From Aedes albopictus (taxonomy: Eukaryota > Arthropoda > Insecta > Diptera > Culicidae): a stretch of 64,000 nt of DNA. Of this stretch, positions 24,201-33,739 are shown piece after piece; within the stretch, counting starts at the first letter, position 1; each line of letters opens with the position of its first letter. Location: contig NC_085138.1 of assembly GCF_035046485.1 (NCBI RefSeq), forward strand, positions 40,087,464 to 40,151,463, read 5' to 3'. A program made the translations under genes and the position numbers. The notes beneath the pieces are model-generated. The model was not told the origin of the DNA and did no database searches. It saw only the letters and a list, made by a program, of their open reading frames with translations.

Positions 24201-25774
24201 GCATTGGAAGCAGCCGATACCACTTCCATCTTGTCCGATCCCCAGAAGTCCTGAGTGCAAACATCGACCAACCGAGGCAGAGCACTGCTGCACATGGTTA
24301 AGTTGAATTTTCCCAGGAACAAGTGACCCTCCTTCAGCACCGTCAGCCAGGCGATCGTTTGCTTGGAGTCGGATTTGTCCGGACGGTAATCGTACAAGGC
24401 CGCAATCAGCTTCCCGGCCAGCACCGGCGTAAGATTCTCGGTCTTTGATGCAAACAGCGAATGGAACGTCTGGAAACAGTTGGTCCTGATCAGCACATTC
24501 GTAGCGGTCATAATGGACAGCAAGCTTTCCGCAACCAGCTTGATATCGTCCTTGGAGAATCCTGGCAAAGCATTGTGCAGCAATCCCAAGGTATGCAAGA
24601 CCAGCGTTTGATTGTTTCCGACATTTTCCGGCCGGAACTGCCCCACGCAAAATTTGGCCACCCGCCCACCAACCGGATGGCACTTGACCAGCGGCTTTGG
24701 AGATTCTCCATCTTCCATCTTCTGATCGTCCTCTTCCCCTTCTTTGTTCTCTATCTTCGGCGGAAGCATGAAGCAACTGCCATGGATAATCGCAACCACG
24801 GCATGTTGCGCCGCCTTTCGCACCTTCGGTTTGGTGTGGATCACAAAGGCCAGAAGAGCGTCGAAAAACTTCAACGTCGACGACAGTTTCCACTGGGAAT
24901 ATTCCTGCGCCCTCATCAGCACCGACAAACACCCGATGATGCTGCGGACCATATTCTGGTTGTCAGAATCGGCGTAGCGCTCCAGCAGGCCCAGCAGCGA
25001 TTGTCCCGTTTCGGAGAACTTTTTCCTCAGCACCGCTTCCGGAACGGACTTGATGCCCATCGAGAGCAACGAGACGGCCGCAACTGTGTCGCTATCCTCC
25101 TTTGTGGCATCGATAGTTTCCATCAGCGCCAGGAAGTACTCCGTGCTGCTCTGAGATCCACCTCTTTCCTTAATCACCTGAAATATTAGAGGAAAATAAA
25201 CAAAGATGTTCAGTCCGTGCAGGGATGGTGTGGATTGTCTTCAGTTCTCCTTTGAAACCGAATTGTGTTATTTAAAATTACATTAACCTACCTCAGTGAG
25301 CGCCGCCAAAATGGCCAACATGTCCTTCTGAACCTGCGAGTCGGCCCGGAAGTTGTTCAACAGCTTCTTAAAACTCATATTACTGCAAGCGCTGAAATTC
25401 GACGCGAACGTTTGAAACGTCTTGAACGTCCCACCGCCCAGGGCCGATTCCGTCATCCCATCCCCGTCCATGCCGTCCTGCATACTAAACGACCGAATGC
25501 TTGCCGCAATGTCGTTCACCGTCGGATCCGCCTTCTTGCCGGCGCCACTGTACGACTGAATGGCTTCGTGTTTCATCACGGCCTCCAATGTGAGCTTGCT
25601 GGCCGGTGACCCATCCGGCTGCACCGGCGGAGCCAAGCTCAGATTTGCCTGGAAGAAACGGCTCTTAGCCTTCGCGCGATGTTTACTCGTTTCGGGATTG
25701 GAGGTCGAGGCTTGCCCGCGGGACCACCGCTTGCCTCCCACTTTCTTCTTCAACTTTGAACGGAATTTGCTCAT
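6137..25774 (-). CDS. RRP12: RRP12-like ribosome biogenesis protein (7 exons)
   Basis: Exons, in order: 25774-25292, 25177-22989, 7914-7755, 7690-7418, 7357-6913, 6853-6316, 6251-6137. All junctions are GT-AG and keep frame, giving about 1,400 residues, close to the family's usual 1,300-1,400. RRP12 is a HEAT/ARM-repeat karyopherin-like factor with a NUC173 region; it binds pre-40S (and pre-60S) particles and Ran and helps their maturation and export from the nucleolus. Seen: the conserved basic N-terminus [11 protein letters not shown]; helical repeats through exon 2; acidic stretches (DDEDDDEDD in exon 5); and a Lys/Arg-rich tail ending GSKRK. The ATG at 25774 was chosen because the frame upstream (GTG AAA) has no earlier ATG. 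The second intron is 15 kb and packed with repeats; the others are 55-120 bp. Confidence 0.93.
6316..6853 (-). CDS. RRP12: RRP12 exon 6
   Basis: It begins at the CTTGCAG acceptor, completing a Thr codon, and encodes the charged, disordered C-terminal region with Ser/Asp/Glu-rich acidic patches and basic motifs. It ends SLNR at a GTAAGC donor, phase 2. Confidence 0.88.
6913..7357 (-). CDS. RRP12: RRP12 exon 5
   Basis: It begins [14 protein letters not shown] after TTGTAG and contains the conserved [17 protein letters not shown] stretch. A Lys-rich and then an Asp/Glu-rich low-complexity segment follow. It ends ISKIT at a GTGAGC donor, phase 1. Confidence 0.88.
7418..7690 (-). CDS. RRP12: RRP12 exon 4
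   Basis: A 273-bp exon beginning [12 protein letters not shown] after TCATAG and ending NDLPLI at GTGAGT, phase 0. It codes for helical repeat sequence (ALLxxxV-type pattern) typical of the C-terminal half of RRP12. Confidence 0.88.
7755..7914 (-). CDS. RRP12: RRP12 exon 3
   Basis: This 160-bp exon follows a CATTTCGCAG acceptor. It reads [15 protein letters not shown] and ends IGNMFN at a GTAAGT donor in phase 0. It falls below the usual ORF-length cut-off and is recognised by continuity with exons 2 and 4. Confidence 0.85.
7980..8215. repeat. CATAA / ATTTGG-type short repeats
   Basis: Short degenerate motifs recur here (TTTGTCATAAA, GCATAAT, GACCATTTGGC). They resemble the ATGCCAAATG motifs at 22735-22850 at the other end of the same intron. 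Probably MITE remnants. Confidence 0.4.
8220..9115. repeat. 24-bp minisatellite block
   Basis: Degenerate units of the AATTCCTCCGGGAATT type show the same 24-bp spacing as the array at 675-5440. The reading frames inside are repeat artefacts. Confidence 0.75.
9170..10299. mobile_element. TA-flanked TIR element (CAATGAGAGT), non-coding
   Basis: The ends are inverted (CAATGAGAGT... and ...ACTCTCATTG), flanked by TA at 9168-9169 and 10300-10301. Internally, 9580-9900 holds an imperfect inverted repeat around TTAGGCGTTTT and ACACTAACA-type sequence. It has no transposase frame, so it is a non-autonomous element of Tc1/mariner-like target choice (inference). Confidence 0.65.
10390..10640 (-). pseudogene. 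Decayed copia RNase H fragment
   Basis: On the minus strand, [16 protein letters not shown] is followed by an in-frame stop, then [15 protein letters not shown] and, after a frameshift, [10 protein letters not shown]. This order matches the Ty1/copia RNase H end (EA-x-E-A/ACQE, D/E-NQSCI, KHID). No LTRs were seen nearby. It is an old, broken fragment in the RRP12 intron. Confidence 0.6.
10836..11096. other. Possible left end of a CCCAAGTAAC-type TIR element
   Basis: CCCAAGTAACA at 10836 equals the terminus of the element at 48329-50096, and repeated GCTGAACA-like words follow. No matching right end (GTTACTTGGG) was found, so the element is partial or diverged. Confidence 0.35.
11097..11711. 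repeat. 615-bp foldback (near-perfect palindrome)
   Basis: Two arms of about 290 bp are reverse complements: TGTCTCAAGAG at 11097 pairs with CTCTTGAGACA at 11701-11711, and long stretches such as CTCAGATTTGCTC, GCGATTTTGGGC and TTAATTGGTCAATTAAC are mirrored. It has no coding potential. It appears to sit inside the partial element starting at 10836. Confidence 0.8.
11814..12371. mobile_element. MITE with CACGGTAAAAA ends and a tRNA-like insert
   Basis: Inverted ends CACGGTAAAAA / TTTTTACCGTG are flanked by TA (11812-11813, 12372-12373). On the minus strand, 12000-12080 reads like a tRNA: TAGTGTAGTGGGGAAAC as box A and GGTATCGAATCTGG as box B. It is non-coding. Confidence 0.7.
12440..12863. 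repeat. Imperfect inverted repeat
   Basis: TTTGGCTGTTTTGAAACACG (about 12584) is mirrored by CGTGTTTCAGAACAGCC (about 12739). Ends and target duplication were not resolved. Confidence 0.45.
12864..14106. mobile_element. TA-flanked TIR element with GGGGCAAGATGGG motifs
   Basis: The left end GGGTGAGGCGGGGCAAG and right end GACCCATCTTGCCCCGCC...CACCC are inverted, flanked by TA (12862-12863, 14107-14108). The motif GCGGGGCAAGATGGGTC or its complement recurs internally near 13070 and 13860 and twice at the right end. No credible protein is encoded (a 72-residue frame at 13142-13360 lacks recognisable features). A non-autonomous element, 1,243 bp. Confidence 0.75.
14107..15594. other. Unassigned AT-rich intronic sequence
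   Basis: No domain-bearing frame was found. A GC-rich spot (14820-15080, CGCGTCACGCGGCGCGACGCG) stands out from its AT-rich surroundings and may be a MITE end. GTGTTACGTCTGTTTGTC at about 15155 equals the terminus of the MITE at 30833-31085, so at least one end of that family is here. Confidence 0.4.
15595..15984. repeat. 24-bp minisatellite, left of TTAA element
   Basis: The same degenerate AGGAATTCC/TCC units as elsewhere. It continues at 19041, which shows the TTAA-flanked element was inserted into a pre-existing array. Confidence 0.7.
16470..17330 (-). repeat. Left array of 152-bp units (six copies)
   Basis: The landmark CGGATGTTCC or a one-base variant recurs at 16491, 16643, 16794, 16946, 17098 and 17251, a spacing of 151-153 bp. 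Because 152 is not a multiple of three, the reading frame shifts in each unit, so the frames containing [11 protein letters not shown] are not genes. Confidence 0.9.
17350..18555 (+). repeat. Right array of 152-bp units, inverted (eight copies)
   Basis: The complementary landmark GGAACATCCG recurs at about 17450 (decayed), 17601, 17764, 17916, 18068, 18220, 18371 and 18523. One interval is 163 bp because of an 11-bp extra segment near 17707. The units near the pivot (17251, 17450) are the most diverged. Confidence 0.9.
19041..20468. repeat. 24-bp minisatellite, right of TTAA element
   Basis: It continues the array of 15595-15984. The right part (19900-20460) is the more regular, with units like GGGATTCCTCCTGGAATT. 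Confidence 0.75.
20474..21498 (+). mobile_element. Solo LTR, 1,025 bp
   Basis: The segment begins TGTTCGCTCTCG and ends GATCGGACA, with a 5-bp duplication GGAAT on both sides (20469-20473, 21499-21503). A TATATAAG box lies near 20670 and an AATAAA near 21301, as expected for U3 and R. An internal inverted pair, AGTCAGGGGTAGAAG (about 20677) and CTTCTACCCCTGATATAAG (about 21235), may mark a further insertion. BEL/Pao origin is possible but not shown. It splits the minisatellite. Confidence 0.65.
21504..22090. repeat. 24-bp minisatellite, third segment
   Basis: The array resumes directly after the solo LTR duplication and is interrupted by the tRNA-like fragment at 21868-21975. Confidence 0.7.
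21868..21975 (-). mobile_element. SINE fragment related to 400-617
   Basis: It shares CCGACTGGAGCGGGAATC and GGCTTACGA with the SINE at 400-617 and the same AAAAGACA low-coordinate end, but lacks the middle of the body. Box B is decayed. Confidence 0.5.
22091..22560. other. Unassigned GC-richer segment, possible LTR remnant
   Basis: The composition differs from the AT-rich surroundings (GACGGCGTGACGCCGATGACG). A 105-residue frame at 22215-22532 has no recognised domain. Neither LTR ends nor a target duplication could be paired. Confidence 0.35.
22561..22988. repeat. Intron start with ATGCCAAATG repeats
   Basis: ATGCCAAATG words recur at about 22731, 22774 and 22813. They look like degenerate MITE sequence. 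The RRP12 donor is at 22988. Confidence 0.45.
22989..25177 (-). CDS. RRP12: RRP12 exon 2 (main HEAT/NUC173 exon)
   Basis: The largest exon (2,189 bp) encodes the long alpha-helical solenoid including the NUC173 region. It begins VIKERGG after a TTTCAG acceptor and ends QAPRLA at a GTAAGT donor, leaving two bases of a codon. The frame continues only with the A opening exon 3 at 7914, which proves the long intron. Confidence 0.9.
25292..25774 (-). CDS. RRP12: RRP12 exon 1
   Basis: This exon encodes residues 1-161, including the basic N-terminus and the start of the helical repeats. It ends ...LTE at a GTAGGT donor, phase 0. Intron 1 is 114 bp (25178-25291). Confidence 0.9.
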
Positions 25775-26039
25775 TTTCACTGCACTGTAATAAGTATTTT
25801 TATTGAATTTTCACGAAATTTTTCACTGCAACAATGAAAATTAACACACGCGGCGCACGACGAACTGGATTGATGGCAGCCGAAAAAGAAACAAAACAAA
25901 CGTGCTCTCCGGTTTGAAAACTGTCAATCATCGAGCGTTACGATTATGAGGAAGGGCGATATGCAGTAGACTGAAAATTCACTTGATTTCGAGCAGTTCT
26001 GATTTTTTTCTATTTGTTTTTCAAGGGAATGGGGCCGTT
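25775..26039. promoter_or_regulatory. RRP12 5' leader / promoter region
   Basis: The sequence directly upstream of the RRP12 ATG has no long frame and no repeat until the foldback at 26040. It is therefore the likely leader and core promoter by position; no TATA box was picked out. Confidence 0.4.
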
Positions 26040-26377
26040 CGGTGTAGTACTAGATTTGTAGTAATGAGCTGAATTTTAGTATGGTGAGAAGGTCAGTTCT
26101 CTATTTCTGTAATGAAATGGTGCAAAAAGCGTGGGTATTATGTTTGCTTGCCTTATTTGATGCTGATTGAGCAAAACTTTGAATAACTATGTTGTTTATA
26201 TTGCAAGAAATGGAGAAAACAACAACACTGTTGCCCAAAGTTTTGCTCAAACAGCATCAAATTAGGCAAGGAATCATAATACCCACGCTTTTTGCGCCAT
26301 TTCACTGCAGAAACGGAGAATTGACCTTCTCACCATACTAAAATTCAGCTCATTACTACAAATCTAGTACTTCACCG
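26040..26377. repeat. 338-bp foldback MITE
   Basis: The arms are reverse complements (CGGTGTAGTACTAG at 26040; CTAGTACTTCACCG ending 26377), including AGCTGAATTTTAGTATGG and GCGTGGGTATTAT. The loop is around 26200. It lies within 300 bp of the RRP12 start. Confidence 0.8.
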
Positions 26378-27328
26378 ATCTGGGGTCTGTCCAAAATACC
26401 TGAATTCCCCTTACTCAGATTTAATGATGAGATGACGGAAAATTTTTGGAATCATTCGCTAAATAAGATTACTCTGCACGGGCAGCACTCATTTCCTCAC
26501 TGGAAATATCCTTATTTAAGGGTAGTACGCACCTGATAAGTACTGTGGAAAAGGATAGGACAAGAAACTGTCAAGAAATGATTTCGTTGTCAAAATTTCT
26601 TGAGCGGTCCGCAGCTGAAAAGAAATGAAAATTGTGTAACGCTCGTAACGCCTGCCGGGCAAATCAAATGGAGCTGTCACTTTTCGTTGCGGAAAAATAT
26701 TCCGTTCAATAGGCTCCTAAAGTCCTATCGGGATTCTTGTTTTAAACCACAATATATGGTTCAAGAGTACATATTTACTCAATTTTTGACGTTTTTATTA
26801 ACCGTAGTTGAAAATACACGCTAGTTCGAGAATACCCATTAAATGGGTCTCAAGTACCCATTTTTTGCATCAGTACTGAGCTGTCAAGTAATGGGTATTT
26901 TACAAGCTTCAAATAATGGGTATTTTTTCCACATTACGAAGTACAACCGGCCAACCTTACAATGGGTAAATTATACGCATGTACAAGTTTGACGAATAAC
27001 GCCGCCATTTTCAGAATCGTCTTTTGCTCATCTTCAAAAAGTTTTTGTTGAGTTTTGGAGTTTGCATAAAAAATGTATTTTTGGTCCAGGAAAATCCGAT
27101 AACTGCTTGATCCATGTGGTTTGCTACAGCAACGATGAAATTTGATGGTGAACGGACGACTTCAAAGGCAGACCGATCTCCCGGCAGCTGAAAGGTAAGT
27201 TTCTGATCATTTTTTTGCAGCGCAATCCAATCATCCCAAAAGAGTATCTTTTTCTAAAGCTTATTTTTTAACTTTTAGGATAGGACAAAGCAACAACATA
27301 GCAAGCAGCTAGTCAAAAAGCCATCCCT

Positions 27329-28146
27329 CACGCAAAAAAATATTCCCGTTAGATGTACGTGAATCGTCACTTGAATTGAAATTTGCTTTCCTTATTCCTG
27401 ATTTATCTGATTCCGATAAAAGCCTCTAATTGACTCGTGATCTCTACGTGATATTCCAATCCGAGTCATATATGTGTATATCCATGGTACGTGATTTGTC
27501 ACATAGCACTTCAGTGTATGTGACTTTCCAGTGTGAAAAAAAATTACATGGCTTCGGACACCCTTGCAGACTTTGAATTTCTTCGTGTTTTGCTGGAGAT
27601 TTTTAATAGTAAGTAACTAACATTAATCGTAAAAGCACATTCAAAAGAACAGTATCATTTTTCAGTATCATTTGGCATCCGATTGGTTATGAAGCGAAAG
27701 TTCCAGCGGAAAAATAAAGGGTATGCTCACCGTCGGTCTCACTGAATCAACTGCATGGTTCGCAGTTGGAGAAAAACAATACCGTGACGATTGGTAAAGT
27801 GTATCTATATCATTATTATTGAAAAGTGTTTGATTAAGCTAAATACGTAGATTAAAAATGATAAATAAATGAAGAATTAAAGCAAATAATATCATGGAAA
27901 TGTATTTAAATTATATCCGCAAAATCCAATGTAATGTACTCAAGTTTCACGTAATATTCATCTGACGCTGTATACATATAACAAACAAGAAAATCACGTA
28001 CCTATTATCTGAAAACTGTTTATAATGAACTAGAATCTGGCTAGCTCTCCATTATCAGACCACGCAGTAAGCTTTACGTGAAAAGTACTGTGGAAAAAAT
28101 CTATGTATGCTTTCACGTAAACCTGAAGTGAATATTTTTTTGGGTG
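27329..28146. mobile_element. MITE E4 (CACGCAAAAAAATATTC)
   Basis: Inverted ends CACGCAAAAAAATATTC and GAATATTTTTTTGGGTG are flanked by a 2-bp CT duplication. ACGTGAA motifs recur inside. Non-coding, 818 bp. Confidence 0.65.
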
Positions 28147-28273
28147 CTGGGAAAGGACATCGCAGAATATACTGCAGAACAGAATGGGCCACCCAAACGG
28201 ATCCAAAACTCTACGCTGCACAGCAGAAACAGCTTTAATTTTATTTAATAGATCAAATATATATTTAGACATA

Positions 28274-28763
28274 GGGTACCTGTACCAGTTATCGCACCAC
28301 CTAAGAAAAACTATTTCTACAAAAATAAGAAGAAGACCGACGAATGTAAACAATAAGTCAAATGATTGATTTGTTTTAATACTTTACAGGAAAAATATAG
28401 AAACGGAGCCAAAACTACTTTTAGTATTTATTACGGCGTGTGCCAATGATAGGAACCCTGTACCAGTTATGGACACATTTGTTAATTTGGGTTCCACTTC
28501 GCACTATTTACATGCATTCCTTATGGGAGTTGCCATAACTGGTACACTATGGCGAAATAGGGTGCAAGGAGGCCGAAAAGTTAAGGAAAATGATTTATTT
28601 CTACCATAATTTGAGCAAATTATGAAGTTCGAATGATTGCAATCATCTTTTGTGATCGTGATCTGTTGTTCACGATTTTTTTCTTGTTGATTTGTATCTT
28701 TAAAGGTTGAAAATCAACTATGGCGAATTTGAGGTACTATAGTCATAACTGGTACACTGAGCC
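28274..28763. mobile_element. MITE E5 with GTACCAGTTAT motifs
   Basis: Left end GGGTACCTGTACCAGTTAT, right end ATAACTGGTACACTGAGCC; TA flanks both sides. The word TGTACCAGTTAT or its complement occurs at least four times. Non-coding, 490 bp. Confidence 0.65.
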
Positions 28764-30034
28764 TATATAGAATGTATCAAACGTATTTCATTGAAATAAA
28801 ATTGTAAAGCAAACGTAATGTTGAATGCATTCAATTTTAATCTTTTTATTAGCAATAATTATAATATCCCGGCTGAAGAAAATAAAAAATGGGGGATTTT
28901 TACTCATTTATTATTGAAAAACAATGGGACTAATTTACCCATTTTTTGAAGTTCGAGTCGAATACCCATTAATGGGTAAACGGCAAATACCCATTAAATG
29001 GGTTAAGCCACTTTAGTTCAAAATGGGTACTAAAGTACCCATTAATGGGTATTCTGGAACTAGCGTGTATATAATTTTTATTTTTTTAGCCTTTTGTCTC
29101 GTCCCTAGCTTATAACACATATTTTGAGTGATTTTTTTTCACCGTGTATGTCAGATAGGAACATTTTTGAAATCCCAGTGCGAAAAATGTCGAGCTCAGT
29201 CACACAAGGTAGACCTCAAATGTCAAAGTAGAACTATTTACCATTTTACTTATTTCGAATTTTCTCATTATTCCTTTGTTTTTCAAGTTCGAGTTAAGAA
29301 CAATTCCGATTAGAATACCATGCTTGAAGGTATTATTCAATATAAGCGAGATTTCGTCTTTAATTTTAGGACCCTATTAAATATTTCTCAAGGAAAAGTG
29401 ACATTTTTTCCCATACTAATCAGTTGTCAAAATTCCTTTGGTAATTAGAGGGATTTTTTCTGGAGTGCTTTTCTTACCAGGTGCATACTAGACTTTACCT
29501 TGAAATTATTTTTTGCAGATCTCGTGATCTGTGCGAGTGTCGCATCATGTTTACAAAAAGAGATTGCGGTGCTGAGGGAACTTGCAGATGTAAACAAAAA
29601 CGTTTATCATTCTAGCGCTTTAAAATCGTAAAGTTTGTCTAATCAGCCTTTGTCAACCAAGTGATTAGGATGTATTCTAGGATGTAATCCAGCATATTCA
29701 AGTGGCAAATTCTTCCAAAATAGTTTCATACGAGTTTAATCACCGGATGTCCAAAATATATACTGAAGAGGGTCCAAAATATATTGGGGTGTCCAAAACA
29801 GTGAAAACTGATGCTTAAAAAATCAGTTATTTTCATCAAATTTTCAGCCAGAAATGACCTTGTGGGTATTTTTAACGGAAGGTGATGGCTTTTACAAACA
29901 TACTAACTTCATCATTATGTGTAAATACCATCTGAATCTGTTTGATTTTGACTTAAACTCAAACTAATGTCCTCTAGGGGTCCAAAATTCAACCGTTACC
30001 ACATAACATAAGTAGAACTCTGGCTCAAAAAGTT

Positions 30035-30819
30035 CACTGCAAAAACTGCAAATATTCATTTTATGTTTTGTACACATGTATTTTTGCAATTTGTCTGGAC
30101 AAATGATGTTTATGTGTGAGACACATACCGAATTATTTATTGGTATACATCATTTTGATGTGCGACTACACATAAAAACAATACAGAATGGCAAATAAAA
30201 CCAATAGATGTGCTCAAATGATTTTTATATGGGAAAATAAAAGTTTTACTGGGAATTAAGCATTCATAAAGAATTTAAAATTGTTGAAATGATTTTAAAA
30301 CAAAGCCAATAGTTATTTAAGCAAGAGGCACTGAAAAGTTGGTCGATTGTTTACCACGTGGTTTACCACCAGTGAGTGACCAATCGGTCAACTTTGCAGC
30401 TCCAAATGATCCAAATTGCGCTCTTCTTGACCTAAGTTTTCAAAGATTTTTCAATTTGAAGCGATTAACGATGTCTATTCCATGCTCTAGACGAATATAT
30501 CCGCGATGATTTTGATAATATATCTCTACTGGGAGCTGCGAAACCTGCTGCACAATTTTTTGTAGACTTATTTTAGTCGCCATTTTTCACTTTGCGTGTC
30601 GCCGACGGCTGACACAGACACTAAGCATTGGTATTATGTGTGTACTCACATAGTTTTTTGCTATGGGTGTTAACACATATCAAGTATTTGTGAAACTAAT
30701 CTAAAGCATAAATATTAAATATCATGATTATAGTTTAGGTAATAAAAATAATGTGTGGAAAGGTCACTTGCATCGATGTGAATTTTCACATAAAATAAAT
30801 ATTTGCAGTTTTTGCAGTG
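30035..30819. mobile_element. MITE with CACTGCAAAAACTGC ends
   Basis: Inverted ends (CACTGCAAAAACTGCAAATA; TATTTGCAGTTTTTGCAGTG) are flanked by TT on both sides (30033-30034, 30820-30821). 785 bp, non-coding. Confidence 0.75.
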
Positions 30820-30832
30820 TTGATTCCTTTCC

Positions 30833-31085
30833 CACAGACAAACAGACGTAACACTTCGAACATTTTTCGAATCAAATCATAGTCATGGAAACATGTTCGC
30901 CCAATGCTAAAAGGACTGAGTTTGGCCGACCATCAACTAGGTGGCGGTAGTGGGCAAACGTCAAACTCGAGCAAAAACGATGCGAGCGCCACGGGTGGTC
31001 AGTTGGCCAACTATCAAATTTTCAAATAGACCGTTAAATCGGTCTACGATGCAAAATATCAGAGTGTTACGTCTGTTTGTCTGTG
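30833..31085. mobile_element. Short MITE with CACAGACAAACAGACGTAAC ends
   Basis: The 23-bp ends are inverted (right end ...GTTACGTCTGTTTGTCTGTG). CCTTTCC stands on both sides, a probable 7-8-bp duplication that would fit hAT-type transposition. One end of the same family is at about 15155. Confidence 0.7.
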
Positions 31086-31953
31086 CCTTTCCGATTCCAT
31101 ATGCTGGCATACAGGGCACCGAAATGTCAAATGCATTATAACATTATTGCCATACCATTTTTCAGCTTGTATACCATTTTTCAACGCTGTGGAGTGAAAC
31201 AAAGACCTCATAGATCTAGACTGGCAGCCCGTGGAGATCTAAAATAGGACATAAATTGTGATCAAACTTTGTAAACTCAAGACGAAAATACGTTTTCTAG
31301 CCTTAAACATAAAGGGAGATCGGTATGTGAAACGTGGATGTGTTATTTCGAAGATTTCAATGAATTCAGGACAAAATGAATAAGTTGATTTCCAACAGCT
31401 AGTTTTGCGCATGTCACAGATGCCATCTTCATTTCTGCATTCTTTGCCAAAACTGGAATACTGGTTGGATCAGATGTTTTTTGTTTACCAAAATAAATGA
31501 CAGTTCGATGCCTCTTTTTAATGGCTAGTTTCCACCTGAGTGGTGCGAAAAGGAGCGGTTTTATTTTTCAAGCTAGCTAACACACACACCTACCCACTCC
31601 CGGCACACAGCTTGTAAACACGCAAGAGCGTTCAATTTTCTTGCAACCTCCTCTCCCAGCTCGGTTGTCAAACTCGCCGTCGCGACGCTGCTCGGAAATG
31701 GTAAACATGTTGGCTCCCGCTGAGAGAGCATATAGTGGTTTCTGCTTTTAGTGATGTTGCGTGTACGTACACGTTGCATTACACGAACACTACTTGAGTT
31801 ACTGGTTGAAAATAGTAAACAAAAATCAGCTGTTCCCGGCAAAATCAAATGGGCATATTTTCAACCAGTAGATTTGCATTAGTGTTCGTGACGCCGCGCT
31901 GCGAAACCACTATTGAGTCAGTCCGCGACACTCAGGTTTCCATTTCGTACTTA
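31086..31953. other. Unassigned sequence with a small inverted repeat
   Basis: An inverted pair GAGTTACTGGTTGAAAAT / ATTTTCAACCAGTAGATT, inside TAGTGGTTTC...GAAACCACTA, lies at 31734-31918 and may be a MITE. Nothing else is recognised. Confidence 0.4.
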
Positions 31954-32537
31954 CACGGAGAAATCAAACTACCTAATTTTTGGGTCGATTTTACTCAAAG
32001 CTGAGTATATCGAATAAACTAGTTACCCAAAATTAGGTTGTTTTCCCTCTTTCCCTCACCGATGTTGTCAAAAACAAACAGAGATGCATCTACCCAACGG
32101 GGGTCCTTGAGCCCAATAAGCCAATTTTGGGTAAATGCAGGTTTACTCAAATTTGGGATGAATGAGGGGGGGTCTTGGGTTGAATTTTCCTACTCTTAAG
32201 TAAATGTTTTTGCTGGAGGTGAAGGCAATTTACCTAGTGTGAGTTTAATCGATTTACTCAAATTTGGCTTATTGGGCCGAACTATGGGATTGCGTCAAAA
32301 GAACTCAATTTTGGGTAGTTTGTCGGTTCCGTGCAGGGATGCCAGATGTGAAGACATGTCTTCAATGTGAAGACATTTGAACTTCTGTGAAGACATTTAT
32401 TTTTGTGAAGACATATTGAAGACATTTCAAATAATGTGAAGACTTTTGAAAGCTTAAAAATAGTATTTATATTTTTGATCCACCCCAATAATTCAAATCT
32501 TGAAACAATTTCAGTTGAAATGCGTTTCAATTTTTGT

Positions 32538-32711
32538 TGGGACCTGGTGTGATGGTTAGAACACTTGACTATCACGCCGAGGACCTGGGATCGAATCCCA
32601 CTCCCGACAAACTCGCAAAATGTGAGTTTTTCCTTCGGAAGGGAAGTAATGCGTGGGTCCCGAGATGAACTAGCCTAGGACTAAAAATATCGTTAATACA
32701 GATAAAAAAAA
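32538..32711 (+). mobile_element. Feilai-like SINE, second copy
   Basis: Near-identical to 3427-3610: the same head with GGTGTGATGGTTAGAACAC, box B GGATCGAATCCC and an A-rich tail at 32703-32711. Confidence 0.75.
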
Positions 32712-33725
32712 TCCTACAGTTTCTCGGGAATTTCTCCAGGAGTTTGCCGAGAATTTCTTCACAAGTGCCTTGGGAACTCCTCTAGTAGTTCCTAGGAAAT
32801 TCCTTCATGTATTCCTCGGAAGGAGGAAAAGTTCCTCGGGAATTCCTCCTGAAGTTCATCGGGAATTGCTCCAGAAGTTCTTCGGGAATTCCTCCAGGAG
32901 TACCTCAGGGGTTCCTTGTAAATCCCGTCATGAACTTCTCGCGAATACCTCTAGGAGCTCCTCGCCAATTCCTCTATGAATTCCTCGGGAATTCCTCCAG
33001 GAGTTTACCGAGAACTTCTTCAGGAGTTCCTCGCGAATTGCTCCATGTAGTCCGCGCAATTCCTCCAGAAGCTCCACGAGAATTCTCGGCTATACCTCTA
33101 GAAGTCCCTGTAGAAAATTCCTCCTGGAGTTCCTCGGGAATTTCTCTAGGAGTTCTTCAGGAATTCCTCAAGGAGATCCACAGGAACCCCTTCAGAAGTT
33201 CGTCGAAAACTCCTTTAGGAGTTCCTCAGGAATTCCTCTAGGGGTTCATCGAAATTCTTCCCGGAGTTCCTCAGGAATTCTTTCAGGAGTTCCTCGGGAT
33301 TTCTTCAAGAAATTTCCCAAAAAATCCTCCAGGAGTTACTCAGGAATTGCTTCAGGCGTTTGCCGAGAATTTCTTCCGAAATTCTTCGGGAATTCCTTCA
33401 GAGATTACCTAGGAATTCCTCTAAGATCTCCTTTACGAAATACTCGGGAATTCCTCCAGGAGTACCTAGGGAATTCTCCACGAGTTCCTCGCGATTTCTT
33501 CCAGGAGTTCTTCGGGAATCTCCCCAGAAGATTCACGGATAGACCTCCAGGATTTTCTCGAGAATTCCTAAAGAATATCCTTGGGAATTTCTCCAAAAGC
33601 TCCTTGGGAATTTCTCCAAGAGCTCCTTGGGAATTTCTCCAGGAGATCCTCGAGAATCCCTCTAGCATTTTCTCGGGAAAACTTCCACGGAGAAGGACTT
33701 TCAGGAGTTTATCAGAAGTTCAACT
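32712..33725 (+). repeat. 24-bp minisatellite, left arm
   Basis: Units read GTTCCTCGGGAATTCCTCCA plus GGAG. Same class as the arrays at 675-5440 but a different variant (CCAGGAG). Confidence 0.85.
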
Positions 33726-33739
33726 GGATGTTCCTATGG

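Larger units (their letters stand above)
26817..29067. mobile_element. TIR element E3 (CACGCTAGTTC)
   Basis: Inverted ends CACGCTAGTTCGAGAATACC and GGTATTCTGGAACTAGCGTG are flanked by TA. Subterminal copies of TACCCATTAATGGGTA are frequent on both sides. No transposase; it contains E4 and E5. Confidence 0.8.
26708..29379. mobile_element. Element E2 inside E1
   Basis: The sequence 26708-26816 plus 29068-29379 occurs, uninterrupted and in reverse, at 56023-56440. Ends are AATAGGCTCCTAAA and TTTAGGACCCTATTA (inverted). The copy at 56023-56440 lacks E3 and so gives its empty site. Confidence 0.7.
26519..29495. mobile_element. TIR element E1 (AGGGTAGTACGCACCTG)
   Basis: The left end AGGGTAGTACGCACCTG matches the complement of the right end CAGGTGCATACTAGACTT; TA flanks both sides. 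R1 copy B shows the empty site, with TT for TA. The remaining E1 sequence is short (26519-26707, 29380-29495) with mirrored GTCACTTTTC / GAAAAGTGAC. A partial relative begins near 62921. Confidence 0.7.
26433..30000. mobile_element. Repeat R1, copy A (carries a TE nest)
   Basis: The outer sequence (26433-26518 and 29496-30000) is shared with 44482-55197. Without insertions it is about 590 bp. Its ends are weakly inverted (TGACGGAAAATTTTTGGA against TAACGGTTGAATTTTGGA on the other strand), suggesting a TIR element of unknown family. It is interrupted by the element at 26519-29495, which copy B lacks. Confidence 0.65.
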
